From assembly GCA_036362985.1 (NCBI GenBank), contig JAYGXS010000001.1, positions 68,935,480-68,999,479 on the forward strand: DNA of 64,000 nucleotides. Direction: 5' to 3'. The notes under the pieces were generated by a model. It was not told the DNA's origin and ran no database searches. It worked only from the letters and a program-made list of their open reading frames with translations. The stretch is from Ligula intestinalis. Taxonomy: Eukaryota > Platyhelminthes > Cestoda > Diphyllobothriidea > Diphyllobothriidae. Both the position numbers and the translations under genes were made by a program. This document shows, piece after piece, positions 47,039-58,162 of this stretch. How positions within the stretch are numbered: position 1 is the stretch's first letter; each line of letters opens with the position of its first letter.

Positions 47039-47338
47039 GAAAATATATTTAAGGTAGATCTGAATCCGCCTGCATTATGTTCTACTCACTGGCTAAGTGC
47101 AAGCAATCATTTTTTCATGCGTAAAAGTGCTAAGCAAAATGATATTCTTCTCTCCATACTCAAAAAGCTGCAGCGTACTAGACCCCCTGTGAGTAAAACC
47201 CGCGCTGACAAGCTACCTTTACTGGATTTTGTTATTTCCTTTTTAAACAGTGGAGAATTGTGGTTTGTAGCTAATGCGGTCATGTGCAGAGCAGTTGGAA
47301 ACATAATCTCGGTTTGCGCTTTTTCAAGAACGAAAAAG
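47039..47338 (+). CDS. candidate internal exon, 100 codons
   Basis: A textbook acceptor (tttccatcttttttcacag) ends at 47038 and the donor AAAAAG|GTATGC follows 47338. The 300 nt between are exactly 100 codons, open only in the frame that starts at the acceptor (phase 0 to phase 0). The peptide includes HWLSASNHFFMRKSAKQND, ILLSILKKLQRTRPPVSKTR and FVISFLNSGELWFVANAVM, which look like helical, folded protein. The 84-codon minus-strand frame is a shadow. I do not recognise the protein; it is the best exon in the window by signal quality. Confidence 0.55.
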
Positions 47339-50300
47339 GTATGCTCACTTTTTGCGTACAAAGCAGATGCAATTTTTCTCAGTCTACCAATGGATAAAAT
47401 ATTTCCACATTAAAACTCACCTAACGACAACTGTCGAGAAGTTTTCTACCCAATCTGTCGATTATACATTTTTTTATTTCAAGGAGTTGATTGTCCAGTT
47501 ATCTCCTCATTATATATGAAAAAGGTTTTTTTCGTAGTGGAAAAGTAACTTTGATATATGCCATGAGCACCGCTTGCCTCTTCCTTTCTGATAGATTCGT
47601 CAAACTTAGCCGTTTTCCCAAACATAAATCGTGCCTTGAATTCCAAAGGACACTTTTTATTAAACCTCACACCCTGCTATTTTACATTTTACCCACGGCC
47701 TTTCTATCTTTCATGATAAGTTGCTTCATGTAAATTTGTTTCATCAGTTTTATAAGGATCCGAAATGCATCGAACAGATAAAATCTTCCGACGGGTGAGG
47801 AAAGCCAATCCTATGACTGATGTCTGGCTTGCATCTCTCGAAACCAACTAGTACTGACCGGATTTTAGGATCAACGCTGCCGACATCGTATTTTAAAATG
47901 AACTTGAGGGGTTGCACGAGAACGATCGATTGTCTTTCAAAAATTTCAAAAAATCCAAAATTGTGTTATTTAAACGCTAGAAATGATATTTCAATTATAT
48001 TTCTGGAGGATGAACCCTTTCTTTTCCAATTCTTCGTGGCAAATCGTGTCATAACAAAAATAATATAAATTATAAAAGGATTCAAAAGCTAAAGACCTAC
48101 GATAAACTTCAACAAACCCTAGTCTAGTATGTACCCGGTTTAAAATATCGAGCATTAGAGAAGAAAAATTATTGTTATGAAAAATATACAGAAATAATAT
48201 CAGTCTTCTATCTCATGCCATGGTAGCTCAGATTGCGAAAGGTGCTTTTTTATTCAAAAGGTATACATAGATGGATTTTTTGTATTGATTATTGCGCAGA
48301 ATTCAAAAATCCCAAAAAATATCAGTCGTAACTAGAGGTTGGCTTTTGAATGAGCTTTTTTCAGACTGCTTGTAGAACCCGCATTCAGTAGCATTAACTT
48401 TCTAAATAGTTTTGACGTTCTGCGTCTATTTTCGAAGAATTTAGAAATACAAATAAATTTTGTGGAAAATATGAATAAACATTTCTTTCCTCAAAGTCGC
48501 AAATGAAGTCTTTCTGACATGTTCTGGTAAAACATACAGTGTCTTTTGGTTAAGGAAATTTGGTTGATGTTAATTGTCGGTGGAATCCTAAATTGGGATC
48601 CAGAAAATGTTTAAATACTCTAATGTTTTTGCGACAAAATAGCGCGCCATAAATAAACACATTAGCGTTCATTCTCCTCTCACTTTTACCTCATTGGATG
48701 TGACGAATTTGGACAGTCTCTACTTACCTATACTTTATAGTATATTGGGTTTTTCTTACTTCTGCTGGAAACCGAATTGATGACTAAGAGGTCGTCTACT
48801 TCAAATTACTTGGGATCCAACTTACCGGTTCGCCCGCGAACACCTTCAGGTTACATGCGCAATAACTTAGCGATAGTTTATTTTATTTGTTTTATTTCAA
48901 TTATTTATATTTAAGTTCATTTTGCAGTTAAGTTCTCATTACATTATTATTTTTATACAACTTTTACATTCTTTTTATTTAATTTATTTTAGCTTAATTT
49001 AGAGTACGTTTTAGGTAATTGGTTTTAGTTTAAATTGGTTACTTTTTAATTTATTTATCCCCCAATATTTGCATGATTGCTCATTTTAATGATGGCACCC
49101 CTTTTTGTTCAAAGGCATTTGATTATTTAAATAATCATTAAGGTTTTTTCTACCTTTGTAAAATTTACTTTTTATTTATATTTCCTTCCCTTTTCATTGC
49201 CCAGACTGCATATTCTATTACACGTGGTCCTGTGTTACAGAAGGTTGGGCCTTTGCGTGCTGATCTGCAACCCAAAATAGGATCCCACCGAATTATCGAT
49301 CAATAGAATACGGGATCTGACCATTTATTAATGATTCTTTCAATATTTTTGATAAAATTCCATGAGCTTTACGCGACTGCTTCTTAGTTGTTTCGAGAAA
49401 TAAAAGTGCATTTATACACGGAAATTATATAGTGCTTAGTTTACAGACCCTTACAGCAAGTGTGAATACAGATTAGGCCCAATACTCCTACTATTTAACC
49501 GAGAAATACTATCTCTTCAGTTATAGAAATAAAATAAGGTAAAAGTTTCTATCAAAAGAGTACACGGAAGAATATTTGTACCATTTTTCTGCCAGATATG
49601 TTTGAATGCAAACGAGCACTGTAAATGGCTATGAAAAATTCCGACTATTTGACTAGTTTTGTTACAGACTCGATTTTTTTGGCCGTAACAAATGCATCCT
49701 GTCGCTGATAAAGTATTTCGCGATTATTTCTCACAATATCCGTTGTTATAGCCCACCTACGCAATCTTTTTAGCTGAAAACACATCTTTGAATTGAGGTT
49801 AACATTTCATGAAATGGGCAAGTTACTGCACATGAACAATTCCATTTCATGACAAGATGACTGCTAATTTTTCGTGTGACCAATGGTGTTTGGCTCTCCA
49901 TGGGAAATATAGAAACACTTGCACTGTATATACCACGTGAATGCGCTCATTTATTTTCCCTCCATCGTATTACAGTGGCAAGGCAAGATAAAGAAGCCTT
50001 ATTTGCAGCGACTGGGAAGGCATTCGTCCCCGTCTCTCACATGCCTAATGATTTCCGGATAACCCGTTAATAAACTCGTCCAAACATACCGCAAGGCCAT
50101 ATTGAGAAGCCACTGCAACCTGACTCTCAGTCAGAAGTCCTCGTCACGAGTTAACCCCTCAGTCCTTCATTTAGTTAGTGTGTACTTAAGACAGAACGAA
50201 GTCAATGAGGCAGGTGATTAGACCGAGTATAGTGAATGGCCAACGCTCCATCCCCCGCCGTCAACATATGCTTCGTTATATGCATTATTATTATCACAAA

Positions 50301-51146
50301 GACTGCCTCTACAATAATAGGCGATGCGCGTTCAATGGTTAAACTATCCAAAGCGTTCGTTTTCGGAAGTAAAACAAGACGTGAAAATGATTGATTCGGC
50401 GGACTCGCAGTTACGAATGCAAATGAACAGGATCGTTAGGATGGTTCATAGCGAAAGCCAGATTACCACGCACTTTCGCCGTATTTATTCAAGTTTACCT
50501 GTGTAAAGTTGGCACATTGAACATTGTGTCCATTGGGCCTTAAAAGCAGCTATGTGCTCGTTCGACCATCGATTTCGATTAAGTCCACCAAGTGCACAAA
50601 CAGGTTTGTACAGAAGGGGACAGTCTCCGGGGTAGATTATAGTGATAGCGGACGTAGTTGACGCCAACCGCACTCTATGCCTTCGCCCGGGATCAAGAAG
50701 TCCAACTAGGACCTGACGTTGGCCGCTTTCTCCAATGCGAGCCAGGGACATGACCTAACTTCGGCTTAAGTAACAGTAGACTTTGCGTGGCTACTACCGC
50801 ACCATCTACCCTCCCTCACCGTTAGTATGTGTCAAAGCAGGCTCAAGGAGGCCGAGACTAATATGGCTACTACTATTTCTACTATTACTGACAAGCAATG
50901 TGGCAGAGTTTTAGTAGTACTGGTATTATCGTTGACACTAATATCAGTAAAAGGTGACGCTGATTTGAAATAAACACTGGGTTCATGCCACCTTGATCTC
51001 AACAAGGAGTGTGAAGCTGGATTTAAGCTTTTCCGCATAAATACATGCTTGAGACACTGAGCACATCAGGACAGGCCTGGATTCCGCTCTCTCAATTCTA
51101 TCCACCAGGCTGTGTAATCTTATTGGTTAACGAAACGTTATTAGGT
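47339..51146. other. no gene recognised; T-rich tract
   Basis: No exon beyond 47338 could be fixed; a frame at 47503-47733 follows tttttttcgtag but codes hydrophobic sequence. 48880-49200 is a markedly T-rich (TTTAT/TTTAA) low-complexity tract. The minus-strand frame at 50485-50751 has no recognisable motif. Confidence 0.4.
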
Positions 51147-51523
51147 AATAGCTGAAGTTTTGACCATGGCTTTATGTCGCAGCGTAGTGCCATTTGCCGT
51201 TTTCAGGCTAACTTTCGAACTTATTGCCTTATCTAACTTTACCTTGCGGCTTTATGGGACGTCTCCTGTCTAATAGGAAAGTAATTTCCTCCATTATCAG
51301 CAAACGTTGCTAATTCTTATAACTGTGTCAGTAGCTGATCAATAAGCACAACAGACGGAAACATGAGCAGTAATGCGAGTAGTAGGAGTAGTAGTGATAG
51401 TTGTAAAACTAAAAAATAGTTGATAGGAGCTAAAGTTTTACAATGCCTTTGTGTCACAATGTACTGCCATTTGCCATTGTTGGGCAAACTTTCTGACTTA
51501 TTGCAGCTGTAATGGTTATATAA
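51147..51523 (+). repeat. direct repeat of about 100 bp
   Basis: 51147-51245 and 51428-51523 align: agctgaagttttgacc..gccatttgccgtt against agctaaagttttacaa..gccatttgccatt, both ending in an aactttc..cttattgc motif. The spacer holds GTA/AGT trinucleotide-like runs (51370-51400). Probably a diverged tandem duplication. Confidence 0.45.
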
Positions 51524-52729
51524 TTAACTGTTAATTTATGCCCGCGACTGAAATTGATATAATCAAAGTGATCTTACAGTAAAAACGTACATTTAATATT
51601 CGTATCACACCCAAATCCGGCAGATATTACTGAACAAACCTCTCGATGGACATCAAATTTCCCACTTTTATGATCTGTTTGTAACCCCACGCAACACGCT
51701 TGTGCCCGTTGAGCCTCTCATCTTACATGCCGTTATGCAAAATGGACATTTGGTGTCTAAGAAGTCAACACGAAATCTTCAAGATTTATGTTTCGTTTTC
51801 ACGCTACTATTACGCGTATAAAATATATAAAATAATCCTAATAAGCGTATCTTTTATCCAATTATTTCTCCCCTTAGCAGGTTGAAAATCTCTAATGCTG
51901 ACCAATTAAGGGTTGCTCTACCGGGTAAAGCCTCGGAATAATGCAGTGTGTAGCTGCATGTGTGACCTTGACTCACGCTTTGTTGTATGTGAGAATTCTA
52001 AAACGCTGACTTTAATTTTATTAGCTTTCTTATGTTCTCCTTTGGCCAACGCAGGCCTCTTATAGTATAGGAGTTTGAAATGTACGAAATTCCATTAAGG
52101 TATTACCACTTTATTCTTTTTGAGCATTTTCCCAGTCAATCTCGTTACTTTGAAGTCTGCTGTAATTCAATCTCATTTATCTCACGGGACATTGTACTTT
52201 TTTGACAAATTAATCTGCTATCACTAAGTTTCCAATTAAAGCTTACAACTGGCACAAATAAAACACAATAAATTGCAATTGTGAGGTGAATTTCCTGCAA
52301 ATTTTAGGGATCTAAGCCAGCTGTATAGAATAGTCTTTGGCTATGGAGGGCTTAAATGCATTTTGGGATCGTACGTCTCATTCGGTCGTCGTTACAATCC
52401 GCCTGCTACAGCTCTTCGTCTTGGCTCATGTTACTTTGTGGGAAGCGCCAAATGGTGAGTTGAAGTAAGGATGATACCGCCACTTCCACTGCCACCGCCG
52501 TTCCTGTTTCTTTTGCACCGAGGCATTCATATAGTCCTCGCATGATTTATCGTCCCAATTTTCCGTGTTCGCCTGCATGTTTGCCCCTCTTCTGCCTCCC
52601 CCGTCCTCGCGGCCTCGCCGGCTCAACGTGCTCTGAACGGTTCCATTAAGGCACGGAGTGAAACGGGCAACTCAATACGCAGGCTACACGCGCCTAAGAG
52701 GGGTTGATGGTTAATATTCCGCCAATGTG
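51524..52729. other. no gene recognised; GC content rises toward the island
   Basis: A minus-strand frame at 52426-52626 begins next to the CpG-rich island and encodes an Arg/Gly-rich start and a charged stretch (ENWDDKSCEDYMNASVQKKQ). It could be a first exon, but no good start codon context or donor is seen. Confidence 0.3.
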
Positions 52730-53110
52730 AAGCATCGTGAGAAGCTCAACATGCGCTGTGCGGTTGCAACCGCAGCCACCGCGCCGCCCTTGGCTTTGGG
52801 ATGGCCGATTTCTATCGTTCGCCTTCTATGATTGACGTTCAAATTTCACGCCGCTGTCACGATATATGTATCCATCCCCACCCGCCATCTTCTAATTGCC
52901 TCCTCTTCCTCCTCCTCCCGTGTCCTCTTCCCCGCCCAAAAGCCGCGGCATCGAGGCTGCGGGGGAGGGGGTGGGGGAAGGGGCGCGCGATCTATGGGTC
53001 GGGACCGCGGCACGAAGGGGTCTCGAACAGCGCCCGCCGGTAAGGCCCGCCCGCGCAGGGGGGGAGGGGGAGGGGTCGAGGCGACGGGGAGGGGAGGGGA
53101 GAGTGCATGA
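52730..53110. promoter_or_regulatory. CpG-rich, GC-rich island
   Basis: A block of strongly elevated G+C with many CpG dinucleotides (cgcgccgcc, gccgcgg, gggcgcgcg, cccgcccgcgcag) in an otherwise AT-rich window. All six frames stay open here because stop codons are rare, so the overlapping 80-104 codon frames carry no weight. It could mark a promoter reading either way or be GC-rich element sequence upstream of the PLE at 53535. Confidence 0.4.
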
Positions 53111-53129
53111 ACTAATAAACACGCAAGCA

Positions 53130-53160
53130 CGTACACACACACACACGCACGTTTGCGCAC
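53130..53160. repeat. (AC)n microsatellite
   Basis: Short imperfect AC/GCAC repeat at the right edge of the GC-rich island. Confidence 0.7.
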
Positions 53161-53534
53161 GCTAGCGAACGTCTAACTTCAATCGAAGCCCCCTCGATGC
53201 GGGCTGTTGAGTATGCATGGGGCGGGGAAGGCGTAGAGCGGCAAGCAGTGGTAGGCGGCGGGGTTGTGGGGGCAACTGGAACGAGTAACTGGCACGCCAT
53301 TGCGTTTATATGTCTGAGCGGAGAAGGTAAAGTGCGAAGATCAGTCTGCAATGTTTCGGTCAGTTCGTACGCTTCTATCCTAAATATACCAACTCTTATA
53401 CATGAAGCATCCTGGTAGAAGGAGACATCCTGTTTTTCCGCTTCCGCTTTTGGCGCATGCTGCACTTTTCTCGTCAGCACCTGAACGTGAAGGAGAGGAG
53501 GAGAGAGTTGACGCAGTTAGTTTTCTCCAGAGTG

Positions 53535-54219
53535 TCACTGAGCGCCATTTCAAAGGCTGCACCGAATTACAGCTTGCTCAGTCGAGCAAAACACATTGTT
53601 CGGATGAAGAGACATTCCAAGCAGAAATGAAGTACCTTCAGAAACTATTCTCCCAAAATGGGTACCCTCAGACTTCGTTCGTCTATGCGTACGGCAACAA
53701 CAGTCCAAAGAAAGCGCCAGAACTGCGACCACCAAAGAGCCAAAACTAATGAACCGGCGAACACTCCCATATGTAGAGAATGTATGTGAGCTCGTCGAAA
53801 GACAGCTACGAAAACACCAAATTCAGGTTGCGCACAAACTGACAACTACACTGCGCACTCAGCTTGTGCACCCTAAGGACAGGGTTCACCATTTCAACAG
53901 AAAGCAAGTAATCTACAAAATACCATGTTCCGATTGTGATGCAGTCTATTGTGGTCAAACTGGGAAAACCCTGGCTACCCGCGTCTCGCAACACCAGTCA
54001 AACGTAAGGAACAAATATCAAAAATTGTAAGTTTTCATGCACACATTGGAAACAGGACATGACTTTGCATGGGAGGAAACCCAAATCGTTGGCACTTGCC
54101 CAACTAGACAAGGCCGCGAATTCCTGGAGGCAATGCACTCCGACGAGGCATGCATAAACAGGCATATCAATTTGGATATTCATTACAAACCCCTCAAAAC
54201 CAGATGGAAGCAAAAATAA
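53535..54219 (+). pseudogene. PLE RT-end and GIY-YIG ORF with frameshift and stop
   Basis: First frame: ETFQAEMKYLQKLFSQNGYP, the RT C-terminal block. A frame change near 53746-53750 leads into LPYVENVCELVERQLRKHQI, KDRVHHFNRKQVIYKIPCSD (the Cys pair C..C), AVYCGQTGKTLATRVSQHQ (Y.G.TG...TR motif), a TAA at 54028-54030, then HTLETGHDFAWEETQIVG and the C-terminal block EFLEAMHSDEACINRHINLD. Two lesions in an otherwise well-kept sequence. The substrate role (target nicking) is inferred from the family. Confidence 0.7.
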
Positions 54220-54427
54220 TGATCACGGACGACAGGACAATTATTCGCCTTACCTCCCCCCTCCCCCTCCCTCTCCCGCTGACCGCATGATTGCGTTCGG
54301 TTGACAACTCTTCCTCCCCCCTTGGCCGCGTAATTAAATGCAACCAACGATTATTTGCTAACATATTTAATCGCCTGTAGAATCTTCTGTTAGTCATCGT
54401 GTTGAGTTAGCTGTTGTCTGCTGCTGT

Positions 54428-54462
54428 CTGAAGACGACCTGGGGAACCAGAGTCGAAAATTC
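54428..54462 (+). ncRNA. hammerhead ribozyme motif of PLE
   Basis: CUGAAGA, stem II GAC-CUGG with loop GGAA against CCAG-A-GUC, GAAA, then AUUC. AAUU at the junction is self-complementary (minimal stem III). Stem I can form as UGU/ACA beside the core. All core bases are intact. It lies about 210 nt downstream of the endonuclease stop. Confidence 0.65.
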
Positions 54463-54490
54463 ACACATTAGAGCATTCCTTTTCCAAAAG

Positions 54491-55188
54491 AACTTCTTTT
54501 ACCGAAACTTCTCTTGTGCGCTATTGATTTTTTTACAAAACTAGCGTACTCTGAAAGCACCTATATACCTTTAAATTGTTTTTTTCAATCAAACCACTGA
54601 AGGCGCATAGACCAGAAAGAATGATCATAGAATATACGCCGCTAGTAGCAACGGTTAATACAGGAACCGGAGTGCCACGTCTGTTTTCTTGCTTGCCTTT
54701 CATGCCCATGCGCGAAAGCTTTAGCTTGCATTCAATGTGCGCAGACAAGGATCGTCGATCCTGCTTTTACGAAGCAGATTTTTCCGCATCAACGCAGAAT
54801 TTAAGGCGAAATTAATAATGAGTATATGCAATTCTGGAAAAAAAAGAGTTTAAATTCACAAGCGCTTAATATTGCCTGCTACCTCGAGAAAGGCTTTTCC
54901 GTAGATATTTGAAGGAGTCCACAGCAGGACACATCTGTTCTTCTTTTGGCGCAATAAATTTGACTGCCATTAAAATGCTAGTTATTCCTACGCATTGCTG
55001 GTGGCCAACCAAAATGTCGGGCCGGCCAAAAACCTCTTTTTATTACTTTCTAGCGCAACCTTCACTACCACATGTGACCAGAAGCAAAAATATGCAGGAG
55101 CAGAGTCCAGATGGCTCCCAAGCGGGATCTGTCTACCAGGCCGTAAACAATTTCATAATGGTGGCTTGTATGGCCGCCTAGACAGGAC
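54491..55188. other. no gene recognised
   Basis: Includes the rest of the PLE tail at its left edge; the remainder holds short overlapping frames only. Confidence 0.4.
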
Positions 55189-55507
55189 ATGGGCACAGGA
55201 ACGTCCCACCCACTATTAGATGGCATTGCGATAAATTCCAGGGAGGGTAGCTATTCCTGTGTCTTAAGCTTAACATAAAACTAAACTGTAACCCTACTCT
55301 TACACCTAGCCCTAACCGTAACCTTACCACAATAGTTGACACGAAACCAGACCTTTACCCTTAACATAATGCTGATTCTAACACTAACTCTTAGCTTAAT
55401 GTCAGCCCTAAAACTAACCCTTAACTTGACCTGGATCATAAACCCAATTTCCCTGTAAGTTAGAGCAAAGTCACCTGTGTGGTTGGTGGTTCCTATTCTT
55501 GTGTCCT
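55189..55507. repeat. inverted-repeat element with CCCTAA-like core (T6)
   Basis: The left end has gggcacaggaacg, then cattgcgataaattccaggg at 55223-55242. The right end on the minus strand gives ggacacaagaataggaacc, then cttacagggaaattggg. The core 55262-55440 is degenerate C-rich (CCCTAA, CCCTTAA). One of the two best copies for reading the family ends. Confidence 0.65.
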
Positions 55508-56144
55508 GTTAAGTGACCATAAATGTCATCCTTACAAGCGATTTGTCGAACACAGACCCATCCTTATCCCGCCACACGGCATTATCTCTCTCTCTCCCTC
55601 ACTTCACACTGCGGCCAGGAGTATTTTCTGCCGATGGTGAAGCGGCAACAGCATTGGAACCCTTCTTCAGGCACTTGGTTACCGGCTTTGACCGTTATTC
55701 CTGCTCCCCAACTACTAATGCCTTTCCAGTACGCATCTCAACCCTTCAAAGCCTTCCACAACTGCCTGAACTGCATTCGGGGGTGCGCTAGAACCTACCA
55801 TCCTGATGTCAGTCAGATGATACAGCGGAAGACGGTTCTAAGCAGTGCGAACGATAACGCCAACTGGACGTAAAAATTTACTCTGACATTCACTTATGCG
55901 TTATGTCGGACCCCGGTTGCTCTGCCCCTAAATTGGTAGTCAGCGCCATCGTTTGATTTCCGGAGATATGTTTGTCCTGAATTTCCGTAGTGGTAACGAC
56001 AGTCGCAGTAACAATTCATACTTTATTTATCAATTCTCGCGCGGTTACTCCACAGTCGTATGTCTTCTCGCCCTATCACAAAAACGATGTCACGAATTTC
56101 ATTCAGTCTTATTTTAGTGCAACCGAGGTCGTCAGCAACACTTA
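55508..56144. other. unassigned, GC-richer sequence
   Basis: 55510-55870 is richer in G and C with a CT run (ctctctctctccctc) and two long overlapping plus-strand frames (92 and 116 codons). No motif, splice site or relative was found. It may be part of an unrecognised repeat. Confidence 0.35.
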
Positions 56145-56362
56145 ACCCTATATGAAACGGATGAAGAACATAGATTGCCTTGCGATAAATTGTGAAAATG
56201 ATATATTGTCCTGCGTCAGCATTAAATTGAAACTAGAACTCAAACTCAACCCTAGTCATAATCCCGAAATTAAATCTTTTTTAACCCACATGCTAATCTT
56301 AGTTCTCATTCTAATCTCCTTGGAATTGGGTGCACCTGTATTGCAAGGGGTTCCTGCTCCAA
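56145..56362. repeat. inverted-repeat element with telomere-like core (T7)
   Basis: The left motif gccttgcgataaattg lies at 56178-56193. The right end on the minus strand reads ggagcaggaaccccttgcaa, then cccaattcc. The core is a decayed C-rich tract (cccaag-, ccctag-, cccgaa-type). The most eroded full-length copy; the 112-codon frame across it is not called. Confidence 0.45.
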
Positions 56363-57461
56363 AACCTTACCTAAAAAACTGCCGCATCCAACACTGTGGT
56401 AGTAAAGAGGTTGTCGGCGTGACTTGCCTCGAGCCTGAGGTCCAAAAACACTACTTTCAATGCACCTTTACTATCGTTCGCCTCCGCTAGATACCCCATC
56501 GTAATGTAGACTATAACAATCCCGACTCACATTCCGTCTTCCACTACTCCATAATTCTGAACCAAACTCAGGTGACATCATGCCCACTTTCCGACCGTTT
56601 CTTTTATTCTTCTTTTCAGGCGCAAAGCGATTTTTAAGCCCTTTCTCACGCCCCTCCTTTAGTTTTCATGACGTTCTGGCGCTTATCACGTCTTTACTGT
56701 CGGCAGTTTCCCACATATGATGGCTCAGTTCGTAGTTGCCGCATTACGTCAATCGAAAATTTCGTTTTCGTGTATTGGCCTCTGAGCAAACGCTTAATTG
56801 GCACGTGGTCAATAAATCTGCCCACGTATTGCTCTCAAGCGTACCCTACACCATTAGGTTTGTCCTACCGTGTCCAGGCCTATCATACGAGACTTGGGAG
56901 GTCCGATGTCACCCATCTTACGCGGCACACTAACCATGAGTGTTGTGTGGCATTCGATACACGAAGGACATTTGTAGGTTGTTTCAGGACGTTTGCGAAA
57001 TATAATAAACTCTTATTTCTCCACTGACTGACTCAAGATTTAATTACAGCATTAATTTATGGTTCAGTTTCTCTTTATTCGCAACTACTCTCGTAGCGGC
57101 ACCGTTATTTTCGTGGTAAGAAAGAGTTAGCATTTTTTGTCCGGTCACGCAGAATTTTGAAAACCATGGATTTTCTTCGATTCGTTCGATCCGCATTTTT
57201 TATGCACTGCCTGTTGCAACCTTTGAGTACGCACCATGTTAGTGTATTGTTAATCCGCTAAGGTATTTTGTGCAATATGCTTTTGGGGTGAGAGCAACTA
57301 GATGAAAATGAGTTTAGTGCACCTTACAGATTTTTGAAAGCAGCATTATTGAAAGGATTTTGTGTAGCCGTAAAGATTAGGTGGTTAAATTGAGGTTTTG
57401 GTGGTGATCAAATAGGTCAGTCCTTAATTTTTATGACCATAAAATTCCGGCTTATTTTATA
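56363..57461. other. no gene recognised
   Basis: Two overlapping plus-strand frames at 56668-57027 lack support. Otherwise AT-rich spacer. Confidence 0.4.
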
Positions 57462-57736
57462 TAGGTAGCTATTTTCAAGAAAAAGCGTTCTTTGGGAAAA
57501 TTAGGAAATTTTATTCAATAAATTTTTGACATTGGATCCCCAAGTCGTCGTCAATCTTGAGAAACTGTGAAATGTAAAGTCTGTACAGTTTATCAAGTCT
57601 GACGACGACCTGGGGATCCAGTGTCGGAAAATCTACCGAGTAAAGCTTCCTCGTTTTCCCAAAAAACTTCTTTCCTTGAATTACATTGCTTGAAATGCCT
57701 GCCTTCCAGTTAATACGAAACGTAGGTAGCTATTTT
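57462..57736. mobile_element. head-to-head PLE-tail insertion with 14-bp TSD
   Basis: taggtagctatttt occurs at 57462-57475 and 57723-57736, bracketing a 247-bp insert. The insert is an inverted repeat (core arms 57528-57568 and 57585-57625, weaker symmetry to about 57479 and 57676), each arm being a PLE tail with a hammerhead-like stem and the 3' side outward. The spacer is only 16 nt. This shows that the inverted pair was inserted as one unit. Confidence 0.75.
57599..57633 (+). ncRNA. hammerhead-like motif in PLE tail
   Basis: CUGACGA, stem II GAC-CUGG, loop GGAU, CCAG-U-GUC, then GGAAAAUC (one G extra relative to GAAA). The mirror copy on the minus strand has GAC-UUGG/CCAA-GUC, a C-G to U-A exchange with pairing kept. 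The extra G and altered junction make activity doubtful. Confidence 0.45.
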
Positions 57737-57939
57737 ATATTAGCGCTGCGTTTCGGGTTAAACTTAAGAAAATGACGAAAGATTAAGAGAAAGGGTTAGG
57801 GCGAAGATTGTCCAGTCAAATGTTCTTTATTCAATAACCTCTGAATTTGCAATCTGATGTCAGTTCCTGTGCCCCCTTATTCGCGTATATTATATTGTAC
57901 ATCTGTTGCAGCACCTTTTTTGAATTAATAAAATAAATA

Positions 57940-58160
57940 CAGGGTGTTCCAAAAAATGTATACACATGTTAGGTAATTGTAAGCTTATTTTTTAGTATAA
58001 TTTTATTATTTCAAAAATGGAAAAACACTTACAAAAATATTTACACTGAAAAAAATATAAAATGATGCTGGTAAATATTTTTACACTTTGAAATAATAAG
58101 ATTATATTAAACACCAAGTCTACAATCATTTAAAATGTATATACATTTTGGGACACCCTG
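57940..58160. mobile_element. palindromic MITE, Tc1/mariner-like
   Basis: Terminal inverted repeats cagggtgttccaaaa and, from the right, cagggtgtcccaaaa, flanked by TA at 57938-57939 and 58161-58162. Internal parts are also complementary (ttttattatttcaaa against tttgaaataataaga), so nearly the whole 221 bp can fold back. The TA duplication and the CAGGGTGTYCC end are typical of Tc1/mariner-type non-autonomous elements. There is no coding sequence. Confidence 0.75.
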
Positions 58161-58162
58161 TA

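Larger units (their letters stand above)
53535..54490 (+). mobile_element. Penelope-like element, 5'-truncated, with ribozyme
   Basis: Contains the end of RT and the linker (53535-53749), the GIY-YIG frame (53749-54219), a C-rich 3' UTR (54240-54330), a hammerhead at 54428-54462 and the start of the tail (gagcattccttttccaaaag). The same tail is seen in the inverted pairs at 5357-5620 and 57476-57722, so this copy links those orphan tails to a PLE. Confidence 0.7.

Noticed and set aside
52832..53165. Overlapping frames of 80-104 codons on both strands
   Set aside because: Caused by lack of stop codons in very GC-rich DNA; Pro/Arg/Gly low complexity.
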